This document shows positions 54,307 through 63,654 of a stretch of DNA of 64,000 bases, piece after piece (within the stretch, counting starts at the first letter, position 1; the number at the start of each line of letters is the position of its first letter). Source of the DNA: Micromonospora sp. R77 (GTDB lineage Bacteria > Actinomycetota > Actinomycetes > Mycobacteriales > Micromonosporaceae). Below the pieces are notes generated by a model, which saw only the letters and a program-made list of their open reading frames with translations, had not been told where the DNA came from and did no database searches. The DNA is taken from assembly GCF_022747945.1 (NCBI RefSeq), contig NZ_JALDST010000001.1, positions 1,116,001-1,180,000 of the forward strand, in the 5' to 3' direction. Both the position numbers and the translations under genes were made by a program.

Positions 54307-54756
54307 TCAGGAGACCGCCGCCCGCACCAGCTCGGCGATCCGCTTCTCCACCTCCGGACTCCACTGCTTGAGCGCGTACGACACCGGCCACAGGTCGCCG
54401 TCGTCCAGGTTCGCCGCGTCCTGGAAGCCCAGGGTCGAATAGCGGTAGTTGAACTTGCCCGAGTCCTGGAAGAAGATCACGATCTTGCCGGCGGCGTTCG
54501 CGTAGGCGGGCATCCCGTACCAGGTCTTCGCCGACAGCTCGGGGGCGTTGGCGCTCACCGTCGCGTGCACGCGTTCGGCGAGCGCCCGGTCCGCAGGCGC
54601 CATCTGCGCGATCCGGTCCAGGACGGCCTGCAGCTCGTCGGCCTTCTTGGCACCCTTCTTGCCCTCGGCGCGCAGCTCGGCGGCGCGCTCCTTCATCGCG
54701 GCGCGCTCCTCGGCGCTGAAGCCCTCGGACTCGCTGGTGGCATTCTTCGCGGACAT
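54307..54756 (-). CDS. DUF1801/YdhG-like protein
   Basis: A 149-residue protein. A charged helical N-terminus (EERAAMKERAAELRAEGKKG) precedes a YdhG/DUF1801 domain: LSAKTWYGMPAYANAAGKIV and IFFQDSGKFNYRYSTLGFQD. Relatives are small proteins, some called iron chaperones by homology to frataxin-like folds, without firm function. The ATG at 54756 is the first good start. Confidence 0.8.
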   Translation of the reverse strand: MSAKNATSESEGFSAEERAAMKERAAELRAEGKKGAKKADELQAVLDRIAQMAPADRALAERVHATVSANAPELSAKTWYGMPAYANAAGKIVIFFQDSGKFNYRYSTLGFQDAANLDDGDLWPVSYALKQWSPEVEKRIAELVRAAVS

Positions 54757-54965
54757 CTCGGGCCGCCTTTCGACGCTCAGGGCCCGGCGAGGTGCCGGAC
54801 CTGAGAGAAACGGTAGGGCCGCCGGCACCCGCGTCGCTTCTCGATTCCTGATCGGATGCGGGTTGGCCGCAGCCTGCCGCTCGTCCGCCCCGACCGCCGC
54901 CGTCGAGCCTGCGGCGGCACTGGCCTGCCCCGGTCTTGACCTGCGAACGTCTTCGTCCGTCGTTG

Positions 54966-55286
54966 CTAGGACGCGAACTGCGGATAGATGCGAGCAATCA
55001 ATGACGGGTCCCGCACTCCGCGCTGGAAGCTCTCCCAGGCCACCGGATCCTTGTCGGCAGGCGGGCAGTTCTGCGGATTGCGGGTGGCGGCCCGCACCAG
55101 CCCACCACCCGTGCGCTCACAGGCGAACTCCGCGTCGTCGGCGGAAAGCCCGAACTCCGCACCGAGAACACCTTCGACCTCCTCCTCGGAGGCGTTCCTG
55201 AGCATGAGTGACAGCGTGACATCTACCAGGTCAGCGACTGTCCGCCCCTGCGCCAGCGGAATCGAGAGATCCTCGGTCCACTCCAT
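54966..55286 (-). CDS. Uncharacterised small acidic protein
   Basis: A 106-residue protein, MEWTEDLSIPLAQGRTVADL at the N-terminus, then an acidic helix NASEEEVEGVLGAEFGLSAD and a C-terminal PVAWESFQRGVRDPSLIARI. Its size and charge resemble immunity-type proteins, but no family is recognised and no toxin gene is adjacent. The ATG at 55286 is preceded by GAGGGGGTTGC. Confidence 0.6.
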   Translation of the reverse strand: MEWTEDLSIPLAQGRTVADLVDVTLSLMLRNASEEEVEGVLGAEFGLSADDAEFACERTGGGLVRAATRNPQNCPPADKDPVAWESFQRGVRDPSLIARIYPQFAS

Positions 55287-55400
55287 CGCAACCCCCTCAA
55301 CGAGACTGGGACGGCAAGGTAGCACCCACCGCCGCGTCAATGGCGGCAATCGCGCCTACCCCGTACGCCGCCTGGTACAACGGCCTTCTCGCACACGCTC

Positions 55401-57396
<1,996 letters not shown>

Positions 57397-57447
57397 GGGA
57401 CGCGCGTCTGTGGCAGACTCCCGGCATGGCTTCACGACGAAGGGACC

Positions 57448-57858
57448 GTGCCGCGTAAGCGGCCTGCGGCGCTCCGCGCCGCCGAACCCGGGCGCCGACG
57501 GATGCACGAGTCCCGCGCACACCTGCCCGGGATGTCCGGCAAGATCGTCGCCGACATCGTCCGGCTGGAACGCCGGGACAGTCGGCTCCGCCCCGGTGAC
57601 ATCCATCGCGCCCTGCACGGTTGGACCGACACCGCGCGCGGTCCGGCCCGCCAGCTCCGGGAGGACTTCGGCGGCTGCCCCTGCGGCTGCACGTTGGACC
57701 ATCGGGAGGTGTTGGACATCGCCCTGGGGGCGCTACCTCGACGGGCGGCACGGCAGCTGCGACGCGCCGTCGACGCGGCCGATGATCTCTTCCTCAGCCG
57801 GACGCTGGCCAACCCCTGGGCCGACCCCCGCGATCCGTGGTGGGAGCAGCGACTCTGA
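57448..57858 (+). CDS. Hypothetical protein
   Basis: 136 residues from GTG 57448, or 118 from ATG 57502. The later part has LPGMSGKIVADIVRLERRDS, a Cys pair in DFGGCPCGCTLDHREVL, and a helical C-terminus ending PRDPWWEQRL. The CPCGC segment may bind metal. No family is recognised. It follows rox by 51 nt on the same strand, so co-transcription is possible. A 10-codon frame beginning at ATG 57426 overlaps its start and could be a leader peptide. Confidence 0.55.
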   Translation: MPRKRPAALRAAEPGRRRMHESRAHLPGMSGKIVADIVRLERRDSRLRPGDIHRALHGWTDTARGPARQLREDFGGCPCGCTLDHREVLDIALGALPRRAARQLRRAVDAADDLFLSRTLANPWADPRDPWWEQRL

Positions 57859-57863
57859 CCGAG

Positions 57864-57992
57864 GTGACGAACGTCTGGCAGATTCCCGACGGGATCCATC
57901 AGCACGTCCTCGTCGCCTCCGGCACCCCGAACGACCTCGACCAGCTCTACGGGCTCAGCCAGCCGTCCACCACGCCAACCGCCGAACGCTGA
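57864..57992 (+). CDS. Possible 42-residue peptide
   Basis: GTG 57864 begins TNVWQIPDGIHQHVLVASGT and runs to a TGA at 57990-57992. It starts 5 nt after the previous stop, but no strong ribosome site is seen. It could be a real small gene of the rox-linked unit or chance. No homology is recognised. Confidence 0.3.
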   Translation: MTNVWQIPDGIHQHVLVASGTPNDLDQLYGLSQPSTTPTAER

Positions 57993-58041
57993 ACGCATTC
58001 CGCCGGGGCGCCTCGGCGGGCTGAGCGCGGTACTGCTGGCA

Positions 58042-58215
58042 TCAGACGAGGCGCTGGATGCGGACCGTCGGCTGCTGGTTTCTCAGGTGGCCCAGTTTGT
58101 GCTGCCGGACCTGCTCGTCCCAGACCTCCTGGTCGTGGTCCGGGTCCGGTGGGACCCACCGGTGCGAGCCATCGCTGTAGTGGAACTTCTCGTCGCCGCG
58201 CCGGAGGATGCTCAT
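58042..58215 (-). CDS. Micro-operon protein 4 (57 residues)
   Basis: MSILRRGDEKFHYSDGSHRW followed by a charged helix DPDHDQEVWDEQVRQHKLGH. Hydrophilic, no Cys. It is the last of four genes that overlap one another by 4 nt each; its ATG lies in the stop of gene 3 (ATGA). Function unknown. Confidence 0.6.
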   Translation of the reverse strand: MSILRRGDEKFHYSDGSHRWVPPDPDHDQEVWDEQVRQHKLGHLRNQQPTVRIQRLV

Positions 58216-58430
58216 CGGGCCCGGCCGACGAACCGGTGGTGCGGGTGGCCGGCGGGGACGTGGGCGAGGTCCCGGGCGGCGTCGACGAACTGGGCGGCCA
58301 GGTAGAGGGCCAGCGAGACCGGCACATCCGCGTACTCCGCCCGCAACTCGCACTGCCGGGTGGGGCACGGCCAGGGCAGGCCGCAGCCTCCGCAGCTCCA
58401 GACCGGCAGCACCGGGCCGTGGGTGGTCAC
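58212..58430 (-). CDS. Micro-operon protein 3, Cys-rich (72 residues)
   Basis: GPVLPVWSCGGCGLPWPCPT starts a small Cys-rich segment (CxxC, then two more Cys), likely a zinc knuckle, followed by a helical part with VPVSLALYLAAQFVDAARDL. I recall this W-S-C-x-x-C-G-x-P-W-P-C pattern in many small actinomycete genes next to XRE regulators; the function is unknown. The start GTG overlaps gene 2 by 4 nt and the end overlaps gene 4 by 4 nt. Confidence 0.72.
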   Translation of the reverse strand: MTTHGPVLPVWSCGGCGLPWPCPTRQCELRAEYADVPVSLALYLAAQFVDAARDLAHVPAGHPHHRFVGRAR

Positions 58431-58606
58431 CGGACACCACCCAGGAACCGGGCGGTGCTCGTCCGGGCCGTGCGGCTGGTCGCCCACTCCACCTGCCAGC
58501 ACGGGTACGGGGCCAGCCGCGACCACCACGCCCGGCAGCCGACGCACATGCCGTCCATCCCTCGAATGTGTACGGAGAGAATCACCTGTTCATGGGCGTC
58601 CGTCAC
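58427..58606 (-). CDS. Micro-operon protein 2, Cys-containing (59 residues)
   Basis: DAHEQVILSVHIRGMDGMCV GCRAWW holds a CxxC pair, with a further Cys in APYPCWQVEWATSRTART. It resembles protein 3 in plan: a Cys cluster, Trp-rich turn and basic tail. It is coupled to both neighbours by 4-nt GTGA overlaps. Function unknown. Confidence 0.68.
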   Translation of the reverse strand: MTDAHEQVILSVHIRGMDGMCVGCRAWWSRLAPYPCWQVEWATSRTARTSTARFLGGVR

Positions 58607-58788
58607 GGCGTCTCCTCGCCGGGCCAGTGGCCACGGTTGATGGGGATGCGGTGGCGGGCATGGCAGGGCAGATCGGCTCCGCAGCGACAGATCCGCCGCC
58701 AGAGCTGCCACGACCACACTGGCCGATGCCTGCGCGCGAGAGTCAGTGCAGCGGCCGAAAGGTATTCGTCATACGAGACGCGGCGCAC
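58603..58788 (-). CDS. Micro-operon protein 1 (61 residues)
   Basis: RRVSYDEYLSAAALTLARRH, then PVWSWQLWRRICRCGADLPC and a His/Arg-rich tail. CRCGADLPCHARHR is a possible metal site. The GTG at 58788 was chosen for the strong GAGGGAGG 4 nt upstream. It is the first of four overlapping genes and begins 153 nt after the XRE regulator stop. Function unknown. Confidence 0.68.
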   Translation of the reverse strand: MRRVSYDEYLSAAALTLARRHRPVWSWQLWRRICRCGADLPCHARHRIPINRGHWPGEETP

Positions 58789-58941
58789 GTACCCTCCCTC
58801 GTCGATCACGAGGGCGGCCCCTTGCCCTCGAAACTGAGAGGGACGCGACGACCAGGCGAAACCCGCACCGCCCGCCGCATCCCGTGAGCAAGAAGCTACG
58901 GTCGGTGGCGGAGCAGAACGGGTACGGTTCCTACCCCTGGA

Positions 58942-60153
58942 TCACGACAGGAGGCCGACCTTCACCGCGAGGTCACGAGCGTCGTCGCGGGTGGAACGCG
59001 GCCCGTCGAGCAGTTCCAAGGTGATCTGACGGGCGTACCCGTTGAAGCGGATCGTCTCCGGAGCCGAGTCGTACGCCTGCCGAAGCATCGCGACGGCCGT
59101 TTCCTTGTCGTCCTTGCCGTAGTGCGCCCGCGCGACCTCGATGAGATGGCGTGCCCGGCGCGGCCTCGACGGAATCGCCGCCGAATCATGACGGCGCGCC
59201 TGCCGCAACGCCTCACCCGACTTCTGCAACTCGACCGCCACCGTCACCGCGTGAGCGCCCATGATGACCCGCGAGAACGATGTCTGCGGCTGATAGAAAT
59301 CCTGCGGCAGGCGCTGCGCCACCGCGTCGGCGCGATCCCAGTACCGCCAGGCCCGCCCTTCCTCACCGGCACGAGCGGCGGTGTAGGCGGCCTCGAAGTT
59401 CAACGCACCCCACAGCGCCAGCAGGTTCGCGTTCCCGTCGGCCACCTGCGGCTCCACAGCCGACAAGACATCCAGCGTCACCGCCATCGCAGTGTCCCAG
59501 TCACCGGCGTCCCGATGCACCTGACACAGGAACCAGCCCGCGCACGCCACCGCCTCCGGATCGCCGGACTCCTGCGCCGCCACCGTCGCCCGATCCGCGA
59601 CGCGCCACAACAACTCGGCGGCGGGTTGGTAGGCGAGGAACATCTGCGTCAACCCGAGCGTCTCCGCCAGCAGCGCCTGTGCCCGCCGACGCTCGTCACC
59701 CTCGTACGCCAGCGCGGCGCGCTGCACATCCCGCAACAGCCCCGGCAACAACCCGCCCAGCACCGTACGGTGATCCGACGCCTGATGGCGGGCCCGCCAC
59801 GCCACCGCAAGCCGCTCCCCCAGACTGGTCACCGACTCCGCGGGAGCCTCGACGGACGGCCGGAAGCGGTTCACCGCGTCTCGGACCGACCCGAGCGCGG
59901 GATGCTCCGGCCCGTTCACCACGGCAGACCGGTCACTCAACTCCCCGGCCAGGACCGACACGTCGACCTTCAGGGCACGCGCAATGCGATCCAGCATGTG
60001 AATGCGCGGCGGCAGGATCCGATCGGTCTCCACCGCCTTGACCCACTCGGCGCTCCGGCCAACCAACCCGCCGAGCACCGCGCGGGTTTTCCCGGACCGC
60101 TCCCGGTAGACCTTCAAGCGCTGCCCGAAGGTCAGTTCCGGCAAGGACTCCAT
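58942..60153 (-). CDS. XRE regulator with TPR-like C-terminus
   Basis: 403 residues. The N-terminal HTH (about 5-62) reads LTFGQRLKVYRERSGKTRAV, LGGLVGRSAEWVKAVETDRI. The remaining helices pair up as TPR-like repeats (DPEAVACAGWFLCQVHRDAG, HLIEVARAHYGKDDKETAVA). It may sense a peptide or protein partner. The ATG at 60153 follows GAGGAGG. The downstream small-gene operon is on the same strand and is its likely target or partner. Confidence 0.82.
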   Translation of the reverse strand: MESLPELTFGQRLKVYRERSGKTRAVLGGLVGRSAEWVKAVETDRILPPRIHMLDRIARALKVDVSVLAGELSDRSAVVNGPEHPALGSVRDAVNRFRPSVEAPAESVTSLGERLAVAWRARHQASDHRTVLGGLLPGLLRDVQRAALAYEGDERRRAQALLAETLGLTQMFLAYQPAAELLWRVADRATVAAQESGDPEAVACAGWFLCQVHRDAGDWDTAMAVTLDVLSAVEPQVADGNANLLALWGALNFEAAYTAARAGEEGRAWRYWDRADAVAQRLPQDFYQPQTSFSRVIMGAHAVTVAVELQKSGEALRQARRHDSAAIPSRPRRARHLIEVARAHYGKDDKETAVAMLRQAYDSAPETIRFNGYARQITLELLDGPRSTRDDARDLAVKVGLLS

Positions 60154-60303
60154 CCCGAACCTCCTCGTAGCTCGGGATGCACCCATCGGCACCCGGGCCG
60201 CCGCCCCGTCAACGCTACCGAGCGGACCGCGCCCTCATAACCCCTCACACGCGGCATCGTGTGCGGCCGGCTGTCCGGTCTCAGGTGCCCGGTGCATGCG
60301 GGC

Positions 60304-60759
60304 TCAGTACGGCTGGCCGCACACCTTCCAGGCCCCCTCCTCCTTCACCAGCATGAATTCGTGCCGGTCGGTGAAGCCGCTGTCCAGTGTCAGGGCCATG
60401 GTCACCGTCGCCGACGTGCGGCCGTTGACGCTCGAGACGTTGACGCCGTTGACCTTGTGGCCGCGAATCTTCGGCTGCTTGGCGACGCCCTGGGCGAACC
60501 CGTCCCTCGGGTACCTGGCGCGCGTGTCCCTGCACAACAGTCCGTACGCCGCGTCCGCATCGCCGGCCTCCAGGTCGCTCACGAACGACTCGGCGGCCTG
60601 CCGAGCCGGATCCGTAGCGCCCTTGATCCCCTTGTACAGGAAGAAGCCGCCGACGCCGACGCCACCGCAGCACAGCACGACGACCACGCCGACGACGACC
60701 AGCACGGTTCGCAGCGTCCGCCGCTCCGGCGGTTGGGGTACCTGGTAGGGGTCGATCAT
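60304..60759 (-). CDS. Membrane-anchored DUF4878-like protein
   Basis: 151 residues. A Pro-rich cytoplasmic tail (1-12), one membrane helix (VLVVVGVVVVLCCGGVGVGG) and an extracytoplasmic NTF2-like domain: ARQAAESFVSDLEAGDADAA, YGLLCRDTRARYPRDGFAQG, ending EGAWKVCGQPY. This is the usual layout of DUF4878/lumazine-binding-like actinobacterial proteins of unknown function. The ATG at 60759 gives the full tail. Confidence 0.78.
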   Translation of the reverse strand: MIDPYQVPQPPERRTLRTVLVVVGVVVVLCCGGVGVGGFFLYKGIKGATDPARQAAESFVSDLEAGDADAAYGLLCRDTRARYPRDGFAQGVAKQPKIRGHKVNGVNVSSVNGRTSATVTMALTLDSGFTDRHEFMLVKEEGAWKVCGQPY

Positions 60760-60888
60760 GGAAGTGACGGTAGGTGATCCGAGAAGTCCTCGATGCCAAC
60801 CGAACGGCCGGTTCCTCGCGTGGCGATGACCTCTCGCCGACAGCCGGCCCGCTCCAGCTCGACGACCGCAGCGCGCGAGGATGGACCC

Positions 60889-61170
60889 ATGTCCAGACAT
60901 CAGCCCTACGGCCGTTTCGCCGAGGTAGACGATCCGCCGGCCACCGCGACCCGGCGGGACATCGCCGACCTCGTCGACGACATGCTCGAAGACCTGGTCA
61001 CACACCCCGACGAGTGGGAGAACGCCACCCTGGAGTCGTTCCTCGGAGCGCTCGCGCGGTCTCTCGACGACATCGACGGCCGCTACGCCAACCAGGGACG
61101 GGTGTTGCCTGATCAGCCGACCTGGCAACTTGTCGGCGAACTGCTGGTGATGGCGAGCGGCTACGAGTAG
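60889..61170 (+). CDS. DUF7660-like small protein
   Basis: 93 residues, acidic and helical. TRRDIADLVDDMLEDLVTHP, then the signature-like DEWENATLESFLGALARSLD, DIDGRYANQG and a C-terminal LVMASGYE. The order of WEN-x-TL-x-xFL, D-x-DG-x-Y and Y-E matches what I recall of DUF7660, a family often seen in immunity-gene neighbourhoods. Function unknown. The ATG at 60889 is the likely start. Confidence 0.6.
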   Translation: MSRHQPYGRFAEVDDPPATATRRDIADLVDDMLEDLVTHPDEWENATLESFLGALARSLDDIDGRYANQGRVLPDQPTWQLVGELLVMASGYE

Positions 61171-61190
61171 CGGCTCACACCGTCACCCCG

Positions 61191-62123
61191 TCACCCGGTC
61201 GCCCGCTCGTCCGCCCACAGGCGGCCGGAGTCCTCCGGGTCGTCCGGTTGCACGGTGCCGTCCACCAGTCCGGCAAAGAGGGACTCGAACAGCCGGTCCG
61301 GGTCCCGCGCTGCTCGCCCGCCACGGTCGCCCACCGCCTCGTACGCGGCCTGCACCTCGGCCACCCGGCGCACCAGGGCCGGCAGGTCCACGCCGGGGTG
61401 GTAGAGCGACGCCCACAGCTCTCTCTCCAGCGCGATCGCGGCTGGCTCCCACGGCTGCGCCGGCTCCGGCGCCTCGCCGTCCTCCTGCTCGGCCTGCCGG
61501 TACACCGACCTCGACCATGCCCTCGTCGCCAGTCCCAGGGGATCCGTGATCAGGGCGAACGGTCGACGCTCGATCGGGAACGCCCACGGCAGCGTACGAC
61601 CGATCCGGGCCACCCCCAGCGCCTTCACCAGGTCGAACAACAGGTCGTCGACCGGCTGCCGGCTCGCGGATTCTTCGTGCGTGATCACCTGGCGCAGCGC
61701 CGGGGCGTCCGCCCGCAAACCGGCCGCAGCAGACCACCTGCTCAGCTCCGAGACCACCTCGTCGACGCTGCGGCCGACCGGCTCGGGCCTGCCCCACGGC
61801 TGATGGCGGTACGTCCCGCACGGCCCGCTGACGTCCCACAGGTGCGTCAACGGCCCCACCGCTCCCGGTGCCGCCGCACACATCACGGCACAGTCGCCGT
61901 CGCTGACGTACGCGGCGAAGACCGGGTGGCCGGTCGACGCCACCATCGCCTCGGACGACCCCAGCAGATCCGGCGGATCATTCCGCCCCTGGGTCTCCAC
62001 CAACTGCCACTCGTCGCCCAGCTCGCGCAGCCACCGATGGCGGTAACCGAAACCGGTCATGCCGTCCTGCTCGACCAGCAACCCCTGGGCTCGCGCCACC
62101 ACCACCGTGCCCCAGTAACTCAC
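61191..62123 (-). CDS. Uncharacterised actinobacterial protein
   Basis: 310 residues, soluble. SYWGTVVVARAQGLLVEQDG at the N-terminus, a middle part with AYVSDGDCAVMCAAAPGAVG and HLWDVSGPCGTYRHQPWGRP, and a C-terminal helical half. The C-terminal half carries no motif that I recognise. It has no signal peptide. The start is GTG 62123. It is convergent with the DUF7660-like gene. Function unknown. Confidence 0.65.
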   Translation of the reverse strand: MSYWGTVVVARAQGLLVEQDGMTGFGYRHRWLRELGDEWQLVETQGRNDPPDLLGSSEAMVASTGHPVFAAYVSDGDCAVMCAAAPGAVGPLTHLWDVSGPCGTYRHQPWGRPEPVGRSVDEVVSELSRWSAAAGLRADAPALRQVITHEESASRQPVDDLLFDLVKALGVARIGRTLPWAFPIERRPFALITDPLGLATRAWSRSVYRQAEQEDGEAPEPAQPWEPAAIALERELWASLYHPGVDLPALVRRVAEVQAAYEAVGDRGGRAARDPDRLFESLFAGLVDGTVQPDDPEDSGRLWADERATG

Positions 62124-62164
62124 CCGCGCAGCCTAGGCCGATCACCACTCTCCGGCCTACGCGT

Positions 62165-62521
62165 TTGTCGAAAGAAGGATCGAATGCGTCCGCCAAAAAG
62201 CTTCGGCTGCCCCTGGCCGCCATCGCTGGCGTTCCCCTCGTCCTGGCGGTCGGGGGCTCGCCAGCACAAGCACATATTGCTATCACCTTCCACGGATCCG
62301 ACTACGCCACCGCATCCTCCGACCACACCTATGTGACGGTTCACGACAAAGAGGCCGACAGTAACGGTGGATACGTGTTCGACGGGACCACCCGCCAGAT
62401 TGGCGATCCGAATGGAAGCGCCTCAGGCGGTGGAAGTGGCGCCTTCAGTGCCGGTGTGGACTGGTTCCACGTATGCGAGAGAAACGTAGGATGCAGCGGA
62501 GCGGTCTACGCCTGGGCATGA
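62165..62521 (+). CDS. Small secreted protein
   Basis: 118 residues if TTG 62165 is the start. KKLRLPLAAIAGVPLVLAVG ending in SPAQA is a Sec signal peptide; the mature part is about 80 residues with two Cys (HVCERNVGCSG), probably a disulfide, and is rich in Gly, Ser and Asp. A better ribosome site (AAGAAGGATCGA) precedes ATG 62184, but that ATG is out of frame by one base. So either the TTG is used or a base was lost near the AAAAA at 62197. Base composition is lower in GC than its neighbours. Confidence 0.6.
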   Translation: MSKEGSNASAKKLRLPLAAIAGVPLVLAVGGSPAQAHIAITFHGSDYATASSDHTYVTVHDKEADSNGGYVFDGTTRQIGDPNGSASGGGSGAFSAGVDWFHVCERNVGCSGAVYAWA

Positions 62522-62909
62522 AGATCACCCCGATGCAGGATTGCCGGCGGCCCGCAATTCAGATAGAGCCGAGGCAGAACTGCCGGCAACCAGGTGGGCA
62601 GATCTCTCCGCCCTCGACCAGGCCGTGACGGGCATGCAGTGCACCTATCACCGCAGGCCCGCCCACCGGCAATGCCGGCCCGGGCGGTCGCGGTGACTTC
62701 GGGTGCAGGAGCCGGCCAGGCCCGCTTTGGCTGATTCCGGCCTCGCCGCCGATTCTTCTTGAGGTGGCCACCATGGGGGGTTTCCGTGCCGAATCCGGCC
62801 TTTTCGGTGATCCCGAGTTGGAGCGTTGACCCAGAGCATTGGCCTGGGTAATATCCATGCATCTGAACGCGTCACATTGCGTGACGCAATGTCGTAAGAC
62901 GGGGGAACG
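62522..62909. other. Intergenic region upstream of second secreted gene
   Basis: These 388 nt hold no supported gene. The last 40 nt contain a perfect 17-nt palindrome (62875-62891) close to the next start, and GGGGG (62902-62906) serves as its ribosome site. Confidence 0.45.
62875..62891. promoter_or_regulatory. Palindromic operator-like site
   Basis: CATTGCGTGACGCAATG is a perfect palindrome with 8-bp arms and a central G, 18 nt before the secreted-protein start. Its position would allow a repressor to block transcription or translation. The binding protein is unknown. Confidence 0.5.
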
Positions 62910-63278
62910 ATGAAGACAACGCTCAGCCGCGCGGCAAAAGCCTCCGCGCTCTCCGCCGCCCTGGTGCTCACCGGAATCGCCATTCCGGGCGTCGCCTACG
63001 CGGACACGACCAAGTGCTCGTACATCGGCTACGACCGGGCGTGCGCCACCAACTACACCAGTGGCTCCACCAAGTCAGTGCTCGAAATTTGCGACAACAC
63101 GAATGACGGTAAGAGTGTCCAGGCCGCATACCTGATGGAAGGCAGCGGCACGTCGACCAACACTATCGACCCTTATGGCGGGGGCTGCACGGTGCTCAGG
63201 AACTCCTCCTGGCGCGTCCACTGGTTCAAGATCCGGAAGACCTACGACACCTGGCAGCCGACCGTCAACATGTACTAG
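62910..63278 (+). CDS. Small secreted Cys-containing protein
   Basis: 122 residues. A clear Sec signal (KTTLSRAAKASALSAALVLT, cleavage after AYA near residue 31) precedes a mature part of about 91 residues with four Cys (KCSYIG, RACATN, EICDNT, GGCTVL), which could form two disulfides, and many Tyr, Thr and Asn. No family is recognised. The ATG at 62910 has GGGGG upstream and a palindrome 18 nt before it. A strong terminator follows, so it is a single-gene unit. Confidence 0.75.
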   Translation: MKTTLSRAAKASALSAALVLTGIAIPGVAYADTTKCSYIGYDRACATNYTSGSTKSVLEICDNTNDGKSVQAAYLMEGSGTSTNTIDPYGGGCTVLRNSSWRVHWFKIRKTYDTWQPTVNMY

Positions 63279-63300
63279 CAGGCACGCGTTCCATTGGTGG

Positions 63301-63340
63301 AAAGGACCCAGCCCGGCACGATTCTCGGGCTGGGTCCTTT
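63301..63340 (+). terminator. 15-bp stem terminator
   Basis: AAAGGACCCAGCCCG and CGGGCTGGGTCCTTT pair perfectly around a 10-nt loop and end in TTT, 23 nt after the secreted-protein stop. Confidence 0.8.
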
Positions 63341-63496
63341 CGCATCGGCGGCCCCGACTCCCCGCCGGCCGCGCCCGCCGCCGGGCATCAGGGGCGAGGG
63401 CCGCGGAGCGACAGCGGCAGCAACCGGCACGCGCCCGAGCGGCGGTGACCGTCGGGCGTACCCACAGGTGGTGCCCGAGCCGAGGCTGATGGTACG

Positions 63497-63571
63497 TGGT
63501 GGGCGCGGCAGGTTTCGAACCTGCGACCCCCCGCTTGTAAGGCGGGTGCTCTCCCACTGAGCTACGCGCCC
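63497..63571 (-). tRNA. tRNA-Val (anticodon TAC)
   Basis: On the minus strand GGGCGCG begins the acceptor stem, followed by TAGCTCAGTGGGAGAGCA (D arm), CCGCCTTACAAGCGG (anticodon arm, loop CTTACAA, anticodon TAC) and GCAGGTTCGAAACCTGC (T arm), ending CGCGCCC-A-CCA. The CCA is encoded. The anticodon reads GUA valine codons, and possibly GUG. Confidence 0.96.
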
Positions 63572-63654
63572 GGAACGCCCGTCGTGGCGGGCCGGAGACC
63601 GGCAAGCTTACCTGCCGGCCGCCGACCCGGTGCAACGGCGTGCCTGGGGTGGGA

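Noticed and set aside
54966..55286. Toxin-immunity pair involving the small acidic protein
   Set aside because: No toxin or secretion gene is adjacent; size and charge alone are not enough.
57426..57458. 10-codon frame MASRRRDRAA before a hypothetical gene
   Set aside because: Too short to judge; it overlaps the next start, so it is mentioned only as a possible leader.
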